Below, in pieces: positions 54,955 to 64,000 of a stretch of 64,000 nt of DNA. The DNA comes from Salisapilia sapeloensis (Eukaryota; Oomycota; Peronosporomycetes; Peronosporales; Salisapiliaceae): positions 62,001-126,000 of the forward strand of contig JAADVB010000015.1 of NCBI GenBank assembly GCA_023334545.1. Direction: 5' to 3'. The notes below the pieces were generated by a model. It was not told the origin of the DNA. It made no database searches and saw only the letters and a program-made list of their open reading frames with translations. Each line of letters opens with the position of its first letter. Within the stretch, counting starts at the first letter, position 1. The translations under genes were made by a program, and so were the position numbers.

Positions 54955-56319
54955 ATGCGTGAAATCATCTCCGTCCACCTCGGCCAGGGAGGCATCCAGG
55001 TCGGCAACTCGTGCTGGGAACTCTACTGCCTTGAACACGGCATCCAGCCCGATGGACAGGTCGTGACCGAGAAGGGCGTTGGCGATGAGGACGACACGGC
55101 ATTCTCCACCTTCTTCTCCGAAACCGGCTCTGGCCGATACGTTCCCCGCGCGGTCTTTGTCGACCTTGAGCCTGGTGTCTGTGACGAAGTCCGCACCGGT
55201 GCCTACCGCCAGCTCTACCACCCGGAGCAGCTTATCTCTGGAAAGGAAGACGCGGCCAACAACTACGCGCGTGGTCACTACACCATCGGTAAGGAAGTCG
55301 TCGATCTCGTGCTCGACCGTATCCGTAAGCTTGCGGACAACTGCACTGGTCTCCAGGGCTTCCTCGTCTTCAACGCTGTCGGTGGTGGCACCGGATCTGG
55401 TCTCGGATCCCTCCTCTTGGAGCGTTTGAGTGTCGACTATGGTCGCAAGAGTAAGCTCGGATTCACGATCTACCCATCGCCGCAGGTGTCCACGGCCGTC
55501 GTCGAGCCTTACAACTCGGTGCTGTCGACCCACGCTCTGCTCGAGCACACTGATGTTGCCATCATGTTGGACAACGAAGCCATCTACGACATTTGCCGTC
55601 GTCAACTCGACATTGGCCACCCGTCGTACACGAACTTAAACCGTTTGATTGCCCAAGTCATTTCGTCTCTGACGACGTCCTTGCGCTTCGACGGTTCCCT
55701 CAATGTGGATATCACCGAGTTCCAGACGAACTTGGTGCCATACCCGCGCATCCACTTTATGCTTTCGTCGTATGCTCCGGTCATCTCGGCCGAAAAGGCG
55801 TACCACGAGCAGCTATCTGTCGCTGAAATTACCGCCAGCGCCTTTGAGCCCGCGAACATGATGGCCAAGTGTGATCCTCGTCACGGCAAGTACATGGCTA
55901 CGTGCCTCATGTACCGTGGTGACGTTGTCCCGAAGGACGTCAACGCCGCCGTTGCGTCGATCAAGACGAAGCGTACGATCCAGTTTGTCGACTGGTGCCC
56001 GACAGGCTTCAAGTGTGGTATCAACTTCCAGCCACCGACGGTGGTTCCGGGAGCTGATCTCGCTCGTGTGCAGCGTGCCGTGTGCATGATCTCGAACACG
56101 AGTGCGATTGCCGAGGTCTTCTCACGCATCGATCACAAGTTCGACCTGATGTACTCGAAGCGTGCGTTCGTCCACTGGTACGTTGGCGAAGGTATGGAAG
56201 AAGGAGAGTTCTCGGAGGCTCGTGAGGACCTGGCTGCGCTCGAGAAGGACTACGAGGAGGTCAGCGCCGAGACTGCGGAAGGCGACGGCGAGGAAGACGA
56301 CTTTGGTGAGGAGTACTAG
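54955..56319 (+). CDS. TUBA: Alpha-tubulin
   Basis: A single exon without introns encodes 454 residues. The N-terminal [13 protein letters not shown], the GTP-binding GGGTGSGLG and the helix [11 protein letters not shown] are intact. Residue 40 is Lys ([12 protein letters not shown]), the axonemal acetylation site, and the acidic tail ends in EEY, the substrate of the detyrosination cycle. These mark it as alpha rather than beta or gamma tubulin. It forms spindle and flagellar microtubules with beta-tubulin. Biased codon choice (mainly C/T-ending, for example GTC, GGT, TAC) fits high expression. The initiator-like element lies about 90 bp upstream. Confidence 0.98.
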   Translation: MREIISVHLGQGGIQVGNSCWELYCLEHGIQPDGQVVTEKGVGDEDDTAFSTFFSETGSGRYVPRAVFVDLEPGVCDEVRTGAYRQLYHPEQLISGKEDAANNYARGHYTIGKEVVDLVLDRIRKLADNCTGLQGFLVFNAVGGGTGSGLGSLLLERLSVDYGRKSKLGFTIYPSPQVSTAVVEPYNSVLSTHALLEHTDVAIMLDNEAIYDICRRQLDIGHPSYTNLNRLIAQVISSLTTSLRFDGSLNVDITEFQTNLVPYPRIHFMLSSYAPVISAEKAYHEQLSVAEITASAFEPANMMAKCDPRHGKYMATCLMYRGDVVPKDVNAAVASIKTKRTIQFVDWCPTGFKCGINFQPPTVVPGADLARVQRAVCMISNTSAIAEVFSRIDHKFDLMYSKRAFVHWYVGEGMEEGEFSEAREDLAALEKDYEEVSAETAEGDGEEDDFGEEY

Positions 56320-56590
56320 GTCGGTTTCGCACCATCAGTAACCAGTTGCATGTATTTGCGAGAGAGAAAGAATGAGCAGGATGAATTTGGCAAAGATGCA
56401 AGTGTATTTTTGTGTTTTCGTTTCGTAGATACCAAAGGTCGTGGAGAGTACTAGCTCCGAGAGGGAATGCAGGAGAGGGTGGAAAACTGGGACGCTAGTG
56501 GAGGTGTAAAATCTTGGAGTCAGGTCGTTCGGACCGCTGCCGTCACCCAAGACGGATAGCAGCTTAAATACCTCTTCGTTCGGCGGTGCT

Positions 56591-57691
56591 CTAGACGAGG
56601 CAGCCGTAGTCGGGCGAAATGTGGCAAAAGATGTCGTCGAAGAGCGTCCCGGTCTCGGCAAAGTGGTCCTCTCCATCGTGCACCGGCCGAACGTCTTCGT
56701 ACTTCATCTCGGTCGGCATGAAGTCATGCTGGAGGTTCATGTTGTCCAACGCACAACCACTGGACGGGTGGTCGCCCATGCTCTCTTCTGGCGCGTCGTG
56801 CGGGTAGATGGCCATGGGCTTGGACGAGTCCATCATCATCGAGTCCATAAAGTAAGGGTCGAAGGAGCCGTTGACCATGCGGTTGGGCTGGTATCGGAGG
56901 GTTACCGTCGGCACTTCTCCACCGTACATGGGTTTCTGATACATGGGTCGACGCATGCGCATGTGAGGAGGCACTTGGAAGTCGCCGAATGACCGATCCG
57001 AGTCGGGGCTGATGCTGCAGTCTCCGAACGAAGCGCCGAAGCGACCTGTGGGTGAGCACTCGTCCGTGCTGTCGTCGTCGTCGTCAAAGGCGTGGGCGTT
57101 GATTCGACCGGAAGGATCGATGCCATACGTCTCTGGGGACATAAGTTTGTCAAGCTGCTTCTTAAACGTCGTGTACTGGTACTGCTGCTTGTCGTTGAGA
57201 GCTCCTTGTTCTTTACACCGGTTCAGTTCGTGAAGACTGCGTTTGAGAGAGCGCACTTTTCGGTACGGCCAGTGACGGATGCCGATAGCGCGACAACGTT
57301 TCTTGAAGGCCGTAGCTCGGACGCCAAACTTTTCAGCGGCCACTTTGAGCGGCAGGTGGAAGTGGAGGCTGAAGGCCTCAAAGTTGCAGACGGGGTTCAT
57401 GTGGAGCAACGACTTTCGCTGGCGCATGGGCACGTGGGTCTGATGCGACGGCTGCGGCATCGAAAGCGGGGCATTGAAGTAGGGGGATCCCTCTAGGCAC
57501 TCGGGCACAGGGATCGTGGCGAGGGACAGCGAGTCCGTGGAGGACGAGACAGGCGCTTCAAGGCTTGACGTCTGCTGAAGATTCGGCGTCTCTTCAAGAT
57601 CGCGAGCCGTCGACTCTGGCCGCGGCACCGTGTCCTCGATCTTAATCAGAGAGGAGCTGCTTGGAGCAGGGGAGGCAGCGGATTCGTGCAT
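56591..57691 (-). CDS. RWP-RK family transcription factor
   Basis: A single exon from the Met at 57691 encodes 366 residues. The RWP-RK domain at about 115-165 carries HLPLKVAAEKFGVRATAFKKRCRAIGIRHWPYRKVRSL: a helix-turn-helix with the core HWPYRK in place of the plant RWPxRK. A basic SLKRSLHELNR coiled segment follows. The N-terminus is Ser/Pro/Glu-rich, and the C-terminal half is acidic with Met-rich and Asp-rich runs (FDDDDDSTDE), probably an activation region. RWP-RK factors control nitrogen response and reproduction in plants; oomycetes carry a distinct expanded set. An in-frame extension to 58072 is basic and lacks family similarity, so it is taken as leader. It converges on alpha-tubulin. 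Confidence 0.88.
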   Translation of the reverse strand: MHESAASPAPSSSSLIKIEDTVPRPESTARDLEETPNLQQTSSLEAPVSSSTDSLSLATIPVPECLEGSPYFNAPLSMPQPSHQTHVPMRQRKSLLHMNPVCNFEAFSLHFHLPLKVAAEKFGVRATAFKKRCRAIGIRHWPYRKVRSLKRSLHELNRCKEQGALNDKQQYQYTTFKKQLDKLMSPETYGIDPSGRINAHAFDDDDDSTDECSPTGRFGASFGDCSISPDSDRSFGDFQVPPHMRMRRPMYQKPMYGGEVPTVTLRYQPNRMVNGSFDPYFMDSMMMDSSKPMAIYPHDAPEESMGDHPSSGCALDNMNLQHDFMPTEMKYEDVRPVHDGEDHFAETGTLFDDIFCHISPDYGCLV

Positions 57692-59396
57692 TAGGTTCGT
57701 TTTGTTCCGTGGAGGGAGTATGGGCTTGTGTTCAAGCACAGAAAATATCGAATGAGGACAAACTGGCCGGCAGGTTTTGATCTTTTCTTGTTTGGAGAAA
57801 AGAGAGAGGAGAAAGGCTTTCAAACGGTTTACTCTCGGCTGAAAGGATTTTTCTTTCCGTGTTTTGAAATATATTTCTTTCCTTCTATAAATCTTGCGAT
57901 CTCTTCTGGAACGGAAGGAGGGTGGAAGGGTTGAATGGCTACCAACGCGCCGAGCTTTATACCTAGCGGACGCAGGCGAGCTGGTACAACGCCACGAGTA
58001 CGCGCGGCAGACGTGACGACGGCGTTTCTCCTTCTTTTTTGCAGTTATGCCCAATCTTGAAACGCCCTCCACCTGCGAGCTAGCTCCGTCTCGTCTTTGG
58101 CGACGAGCACTTATCCCACTGTCCTAGATGGCCCGGTAAGTACGAGGTATGTACCCTCCCGCTTTGCTTCTATGCAGTGTTGGATGCAGAACATCTGAAC
58201 ATCGAGATGGCCACGCTGTCGCACTTGCACCGCGTTGCCTCTACACTTGACCAGAGGCATTACTAGTGATGACGAAATGACAGAAATTTTCGATAGCAGC
58301 GTTGGCCGAATTGCGGCGCCATCAAGTATCCGATTGCCCGCGTTACTGCCAGCGCGTTCAGACGGGAAGAACTTTTAGACGTCGCCGGTGCACAAGCCCA
58401 AGGCTACTAGAAACCAGTCATCGACGTGCATTCTAGAGTTTACGAGAGACTCCTGCGAAAAATGCCGAGGGCAGCATAAAAGCCAGAAGCCCGTTACAAG
58501 ATCGAGTCGAGCCGTTTTGTTCACTGCAACAGCTCACATTTCCCCTCTTCAAAGATACTTTTTATTCTGTTAGCACATAAAAGCCTTTGTAGATCAGGGC
58601 AAATACAAAGATCATGAGAGGTCGCATATGAGGTGGCAAAGTAGACAAGCACACAGTGGATGGGAGCCGTTACGCTTTCCGTCGAAATCTTGCACCAAAG
58701 CCTCGACATGAAACCGGCATAGACTTCGACGGAGCTCCTGGAGAGACCACCGCGGTGGCTATCCACCCTTCCCGCGAGCTACAGCCCTCGACTAGGTGGA
58801 GAAGTTGCCGAGCAACATGGCATCCGGAAATGGGCATTTTAGAGCACGGAGTAAATGCTGCGCATACGCAAAGATCCGATGCTAAAACCACTGGCATTTC
58901 TATGCGTGAAACTCCGTTCGGTGCCATTCCGCACGAGTTCTCATCATTTTCGCATGCTAAATGGGAAGGATAGCAGCATCAGACAGGATCACTGTAGATG
59001 AGGCATCATCCGTATCTTGTAAGCAATACAGATCTACGCGACCCGTCGGCTCTCGGCCAAGTCAACATGGGTAAATTCACTGGATGCGCTCGTACACAGG
59101 GATTGCAATTAGCTAGCGTACAAGTTGCCACATGAAACGCGCGACTCCGGATCTCTTCCACGCGACATGATGCACTTGCACACGATAAGCGCAGTGACAG
59201 CACGTAATAATTTCCACGTAACTATCCTTTATAGAGCAGGCCTGTCCGGGTGTAATGAACAAAGAAAAATGGCGTTGTCCATTGTATCTCGCCTTTCCTA
59301 TCGTGTATCTCTATCCGGCGCTACGAGAGCATTGAGGGTACACCTCGACTTGACTTCTGTCAACCTTCTTGACGCATGACACTCTTCCATGGCTTT
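57692..59396. other. Intergenic, no supported gene
   Basis: This 1.7-kb gap is the largest in the window. It should contain the RWP-RK promoter and the 3' end of the coiled-coil gene. The 57692-58072 part is open in the RWP-RK frame but reads as basic leader. Several short frames elsewhere lack motifs. No RNA gene, repeat or transposon signal was seen. Confidence 0.45.
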
Positions 59397-60945
59397 CTAC
59401 ATCGTAACTTCGTGACTGCGATCGGCGGATGAAAACTTGGTCGCACTGGCTACTACTCTCCCTACTTCATCTTGGGAGAAAGCTACTCGAGTCAGCAGTG
59501 GGTCTCGCCCAGAGTGGACTGGGAATGCTCGAGAAGACAAGAGCTCCAGTAATCTCTCTTTCGCCAACAAGGCCTCGATGAACTTTTGTCTATCTGGAAG
59601 CTCCATTCGTTTCGCCTCCCCGTCCTGCTTGTGGCGCGATGAACTGACGGTCGGCAGCTGAAGTAGAGCTTGTTGCTGAGCGACCTCCTTTCGCACATCT
59701 TGGACACATTCCTTGATGAGCTTTTCCAGTTCTGTTCGATTCTGAATTTCATTCTTGTACGCCACTCTTGCATGCTGCAGACTTCTTCTCTCGGTCTCCA
59801 ACAGTCGCTTCAAGCGATTGATGACATCCTTGTACCGACCATCTGACTCCTGGTTGATCGGTGCTGTCAGTGGCTTCACTCCAGCCGTCGTCGGTCGAAG
59901 AGAGGGCGCGGGTGACGAACGCACGTCCGGCAAGGAACTCACAGACGCTGACGTCGGCTTGGCGTACACCGAACGGTCCGTCCGACCGTCAGTCGGGTCG
60001 TTCTCCAACTGTTCCTGGAGAGCAGTCAGATCCGACCGAAGGCGTGCATTGTCTTTCTTGGCTGCCACGAGTTGGGTGACGAGGAACTCTCGGTCGTTTT
60101 CCTGGCAAGTGTACTGGGTCTTGAGTCGCTGGTTCTCCTTTGTGAGGCTTTGGTTGAGACGATCTAATCGATCGGCTAGTTCCTTGGTCCACTCCAATTC
60201 GGTTTCCAGTTGTTTGGTTTTTTCGATCCACGCACTCGCGCCATCGCCACCTTTGCTTTTTTCTGTCTCTAGCTCCTCCTGGACACTGTACAGTCGCGCA
60301 CGAAAAGCACGCAGGAGGTCTTTTTCTTGGTCTGCAAATACGTCGACCAGTTACTAGAGGGCAGGGTATCTATAGGGAGTCAAGCGCACCTTGAAGGATG
60401 ATACTAGTTCGGTCTTGAACCTGACCCACATTTTCCAGTATTCGATGATGCATCGTCCGTAGCTGATCCATCGTGCTGTCGATGGATGAGACCTGATAAC
60501 GAGATGGCTTGCCGTCACTGATCTGTCTTTGCAACTCATCGATTCGAATCCGATATTGGCGTTCTCTTCGAACATAACTTTCTTGCCTTCTATTCAATTC
60601 GCTCTTTAGGTTCTCTATCGTCTCCCTTGGGTTTTGTAGATCGCCAATGGAAGCCCTAGTGTCATCATCTGGAAGAGTATTCGTGATACCGTTCTGCTCA
60701 GAGACGGAGGAGAGACGGAGGATCTTGTTGCGAAATTTACCATTCGATTCGTCCGGTCCTGACTAGATCGTTCGAAGAAAGGAAGCATAAATACGTATGG
60801 GTTTGCCTGAACGCCGGAAGAATGGTAGAGGTACCTTACGCGTAGGAGGATTCTTCGGCGACGACGTGCTCATGACGTACGAATCCGTCCGCACGCGTTT
60901 TCCGGCAGTCCTTGAATTCACTTTGTCGTATAAATAGCTCTCCAT
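59397..60945 (-). CDS. Coiled-coil protein, possibly ciliary
   Basis: Three exons (60945-60835, 60762-60390, 60331-59397; introns 72 and 58 nt) encode 472 residues. After a Ser/Pro/Lys-rich N-terminus, three coiled-coil blocks span about 95-165, 165-260 and 320-390, separated by a Ser/Thr/Pro-rich linker. The segment ENDREFLVTQLVAAKKDNARLRSD and the later RYKDVINRLKRLLETERRSL look strongly conserved in style and are familiar from uncharacterised coiled-coil proteins of flagellated protists. I cannot attach a name. It could be an axonemal or basal-body component, which would fit CFAP57 and CCDC77. The start is the first Met of exon 1 and is 235 bp from the divergent GMC gene. Confidence 0.72.
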
Positions 60946-61180
60946 GCCCTACCGATCGACTAGCGCATCGTCCGTCACGTCGTATCTGGACTCGCATAGA
61001 GCAGATCTTGGACCGTATCAGCGGTTCTGTACCGATCTGTCAAAAGATCTTGGGCGACATGCCTGCGTCCGTCCAAGATCTCAAACTTCAAGCAACTCTG
61101 AAAAAAGCAAAACCTTCTACCAAAGACGCGGCGGATCCATTCGAGGGACTTGCGATAGCCACTGCCGACGACAGCGCTGT

Positions 61181-63505
61181 ATGATGCCGATGCAAGCCAA
61201 TGAAAAGACGGCTCTCTTGGACGACGCCAATGACCAAGATGACCAAAGCCCGGAGATGGACCCGGAGCACGGGCAGGCGACGCCACACTCGGCGTCTGCA
61301 ATAGCGTGGCGACTGACTCGTACGCTCCTCATCCTCGCCGGATGTGGACTCGCTATCGCCTTGATCGTCTTTCTTGTCCAGCTCGGAGCAAGTGACGTTG
61401 CACGGGACAGCGCGCCTTCCGCAACTGCCCTCGATGATGACGTGGTAGGCTTGCGCTCAGCTTTTTCCACCGACAAGCCTAATTAACATGATCACTTTCT
61501 AGTACGACGCAATTATCGTTGGCGGTGGACCTGCCGGCTCTGTCATTGCCAAATTGTTATCAGACGATCCGAGCCGACGAGTACTGCTCATCGAGGCTGG
61601 CAATGCATCTCAAGCGGATGTTGGCGGAGAGGTAGAGAAACTGCTTCTGCGAGTATAGATCCATACATTCGGCTGACGTATTTTTTCAGGCAAAAATCGA
61701 CGCAGAACACAGTGACATGACAGCCTTTGACGTTCCCTTTTACTGGACGAACGTCGCCAACACCCCGGATCTTCACTGGGACTACCCTGACGTCCATGTT
61801 GCCAAGGCCCTAGGCGGGTGCGGTATTCATAACGCTATGCTTTATGGTATATCCCGTTACCAGTCGTACGCTTGGTAAATCTGACCTTGCCTTCGTAGTT
61901 CGAGCGCTTCCATCGGACCTTGAAAAGTGGAATTTGCCCAGATGGACATGGGAAAAGGCCCTGGAGTTGTACTTGGCCATGGAGGAGTTCCAAGGTCCGC
62001 CATCGTCGTATCACGGATCGAACGGGGTGATCCGGACGATGCCTCCGCCACCACCGCAACCCTTCGAATTGGCTCAGCAGTTCGTGGATGTATGTGAGGA
62101 TGTCGGCATCCCTAGAACCTCCGACTTTAATTCTCCATACGGTCGCTTTGGCGCAGGATTCTACCATTTTAACATTCGAGATGGCGTTCGAGATAGTGCT
62201 GCTCGCACATTTCTTGGCCCCGTCTTGCGTCAAGGCCGAGAAAACTTTAAGCTGTTGCTCCATACCCAAGTGACCGTACATACTCTCTTCGTATAGCTAC
62301 TGATGCACCGATATCTAATACACTTTTATGTCTTAGAAAGTTCACCTGGATGAAGGAAGAAGTGCTACTGGAGTGGAAGTGGAGGACTTGGTGACCAAGG
62401 TCCGGCGCACTATTCGTTTGTCACAAAAGGGAGAAGTGATTTTGACAGCCGGAGCCATCAACACCCCAAAGATCCTTATGTTGTCAGGTATTGGTGACGC
62501 AGCCATCCTCTCTCCTCTCAACATCCCAGTGAAGAAGCATCTGCCTCGCGTTGGCAAGAATCTGCAGGACCACCCTTCTATCGGTGTAGCTTTTGAGGAC
62601 TTGTCGCCTACGAGCATGAACCTGGAGGCTGAGTTGAAAAAATTCTTTGGCGCGAGAAAGAATGCATCCAACGCCTCTAGCTTTGGTATTCTGGGGACGA
62701 CTGGCATCTCTGCTGGGGCTTTCCTCATTCCTCCCGGCTCCACCGTCCCAGAAGTACAGCTGACTCTCTTTCCGAGTCAGTCGGAGCCTCACATCACAAA
62801 GAGTGACTCGTTGGATCACAACGACGGCGTCTTGTTCACTGTCACCATTCTCCATCCAGAGGCTAGAAACACTCTGTTTTTGGCCGCAAAAGATGGCAAC
62901 GTGCCTGCAAACGAGTCCATCGACGCGAACAATGCAATTCCAGACATTGTAGGAGAAGTCCCCATGTATAAGTCAGAAGAGTACCTGTCCGGCACTGATG
63001 TCTGGAAGCTGTCATGGGGCGTATCTATCGTGCGGGAGATTGCTGCTAAGCTCCGTACGTTTCATGTAGCTACTTGAGAAACGAGCAGATCTGACGGATG
63101 TGCATAGAGGAGAAGCATTTTATTGGAAAGGAGCTTTCTCCAGGAGCAGAGTACGCGACAGAGCAAGGTAAGATATCAAGTACAATGAACTCGAGTCTCT
63201 GGAACTAACTCTGTCGAACAGACTTGAACAAGTGGGTGTACGAGGCCACGTTCCGGAACTCCCACTGGGTCGGCAGTGCATCCATGGCGGCGTCGGAGGA
63301 AGAGGGGGTGGTCGACAATCACCTGCGTGTCTTTGGCGTGCACAAGTTGCGTGTGGCAGACGCTTCTGTCATCCCACTGATACCGAACGGGAACGTCCAC
63401 TCGTCCGTGCTCATGGTCGCTGCCCACGCGGCAGAGCTTATCGTGGAGGATGAGACGGGTCAAGCTCCGGACGCTCAGCAGGCAAACAACGACGCCAGAG
63501 TCTAG
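61181..63505 (+). CDS. GMC oxidoreductase (FAD) with N-terminal membrane anchor
   Basis: Seven exons (61181-61444, 61503-61631, 61690-61846, 61899-62275, 62337-63054, 63108-63167, 63222-63505) encode 662 residues. An acidic cytosolic head of about 45 residues precedes a membrane helix ([20 protein letters not shown]), as in type II membrane proteins. The FAD-binding motif [13 protein letters not shown] begins after the first intron, followed by [43 protein letters not shown] and GKNLQDHP. Near the end SHWVGSASM and [16 protein letters not shown] give the active-site His and Asn/His pair. The family includes choline dehydrogenase and alcohol/glucose oxidases; the substrate is not readable. The first intron could instead start at 61442. 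Confidence 0.87.
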
Positions 63506-63720
63506 TGCGAGGTAATCAGAAGTAATCCAGAGCTAAATTGAAGATTGGTTGAAGCTTGATACGGAGTTTGAAGTCATAGTGAAGTGCCGACCAGAACGCT
63601 GGAAGGTTGAAACGGAGGAAGGCAGTACACGAGTAAAAATAAGTGCTCGCTTTCCTCGTTAAAGCGTATCAGCTCCTTCATTTGCACTGCTCTAATCTTA
63701 CCACTCGTGCGCATAACAAG

Positions 63721-64000
63721 ATGAGAATGTACGGAAAGACGCCAACAAGGAGGGCGGAGGTCTCTGTCAGTGACGATCAGTTGCTTCAATACGAGCGTAT
63801 GCTTCGAGAGTCTAAAGCTTTCTTCAAAGCACGTGACTTAGCCTCTGATGAGGACGTGCCTCTCTATTTCGCCTGGCAGCGGCTTTACATTAGTGCTCAA
63901 GCACGAGCCAATGGTGACTGGACTGAGGAAACGCCGACAGAGTTCGGAGTGCGTAAGAGTGCTCGGCTACCTCCACGGTCTGGGAATCTACCTGCGCATT
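63721..64000 (+). CDS. Partial gene at right edge, unknown
   Basis: The frame from the ATG at 63721 stays open to the window end, 93 codons. The product starts MRMYGKTPTRRAEVSVSDDQ and is rich in charged residues, with helical segments (QLLQYERMLRESKAFFKARDL, YFAWQRLYISAQARANGDW). No domain is recognisable in this fragment. Introns cannot be excluded. The 215-bp gap after the GMC gene would hold its promoter. Confidence 0.5.
   Translation, partial: MRMYGKTPTRRAEVSVSDDQLLQYERMLRESKAFFKARDLASDEDVPLYFAWQRLYISAQARANGDWTEETPTEFGVRKSARLPPRSGNLPAH

Noticed and set aside
54898-55620. A 240-codon minus-strand frame opposite alpha-tubulin
   Set aside because: It is a well-known antisense artefact of strongly biased tubulin codons.
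57692-58072. N-terminal extension of the RWP-RK protein
   Set aside because: The extension is in frame but is basic and low in complexity; Met 57691 begins a Ser/Pro-rich region typical of the family.
57692-59396. Transposon remnant or RNA gene in the longest gap
   Set aside because: No terminal repeats, transposase motifs, tRNA-like cloverleaf or rRNA stretch could be seen.

Overview
This window is nuclear DNA from a flagellate eukaryote, most probably an oomycete (water mould, Stramenopila). The evidence is gene-dense DNA of moderate GC, intergenic gaps often below 200 bp, and many short GT-AG introns of about 50-80 nt. It also carries two membrane-anchored tyrosine-kinase-like (TKL) kinases, an RWP-RK factor with the WPYR variant core, oomycete-type initiator motifs (TCATTTC), and ciliary genes (CFAP57, CCDC77). 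I cannot name the genus from sequence alone. All exon coordinates were read by hand from splice signals, reading frame and remembered protein-family patterns; no search was run.

Layout, left to right. A partial gene at the left edge (minus) is followed by a receptor-like TKL kinase with a six-cysteine, elicitin-like ectodomain (minus, 0.9-2.7 kb) and a mucin-like membrane protein (4.2-5.0 kb). Next come the flagellar protein CFAP57 (5.3-9.4 kb), a metal-dependent amidohydrolase (minus), a mitochondrial-type TPR protein, a tiny histidine-rich protein, a P5A transport ATPase (12.8-16.7 kb) and an RNF141-like RING ligase (minus). At 18.8-21.2 kb lies an ATG1/ULK-type kinase fused to two Atg11/FIP200 'claw' domains, the most unusual gene here. 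It is followed by WDR53, the MCC beta subunit, MPC1, NECAP, HADH, an unknown helical protein, MED13 (28.6-32.2 kb), CCDC77, a second TKL kinase, a DUF3228 protein, a DIX-plus-J-domain protein, the Golgi pH regulator and a 1402-residue acidic coiled-coil protein (39.9-44.1 kb). The right third holds prolidase, a peroxisomal thiolase, a tail-anchored J protein, a CENP-V/GFA-domain protein split into ten exons, a JMJD6-like F-box/JmjC oxygenase, a membrane-anchored MORN/DUF900 hydrolase, alpha-tubulin, an RWP-RK factor, a coiled-coil protein, a membrane-anchored GMC oxidoreductase and the start of a further gene.

Several products fall in linked mitochondrial or peroxisomal pathways: leucine breakdown (MCC beta), fatty acid beta-oxidation (HADH and a PTS2-bearing thiolase) and pyruvate import (MPC1). 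A second group is ciliary or microtubular: CFAP57, CCDC77, alpha-tubulin, the 59-61 kb coiled-coil protein and possibly the left-edge gene. Most neighbours are divergent or convergent pairs, so many promoters are probably shared and bidirectional.
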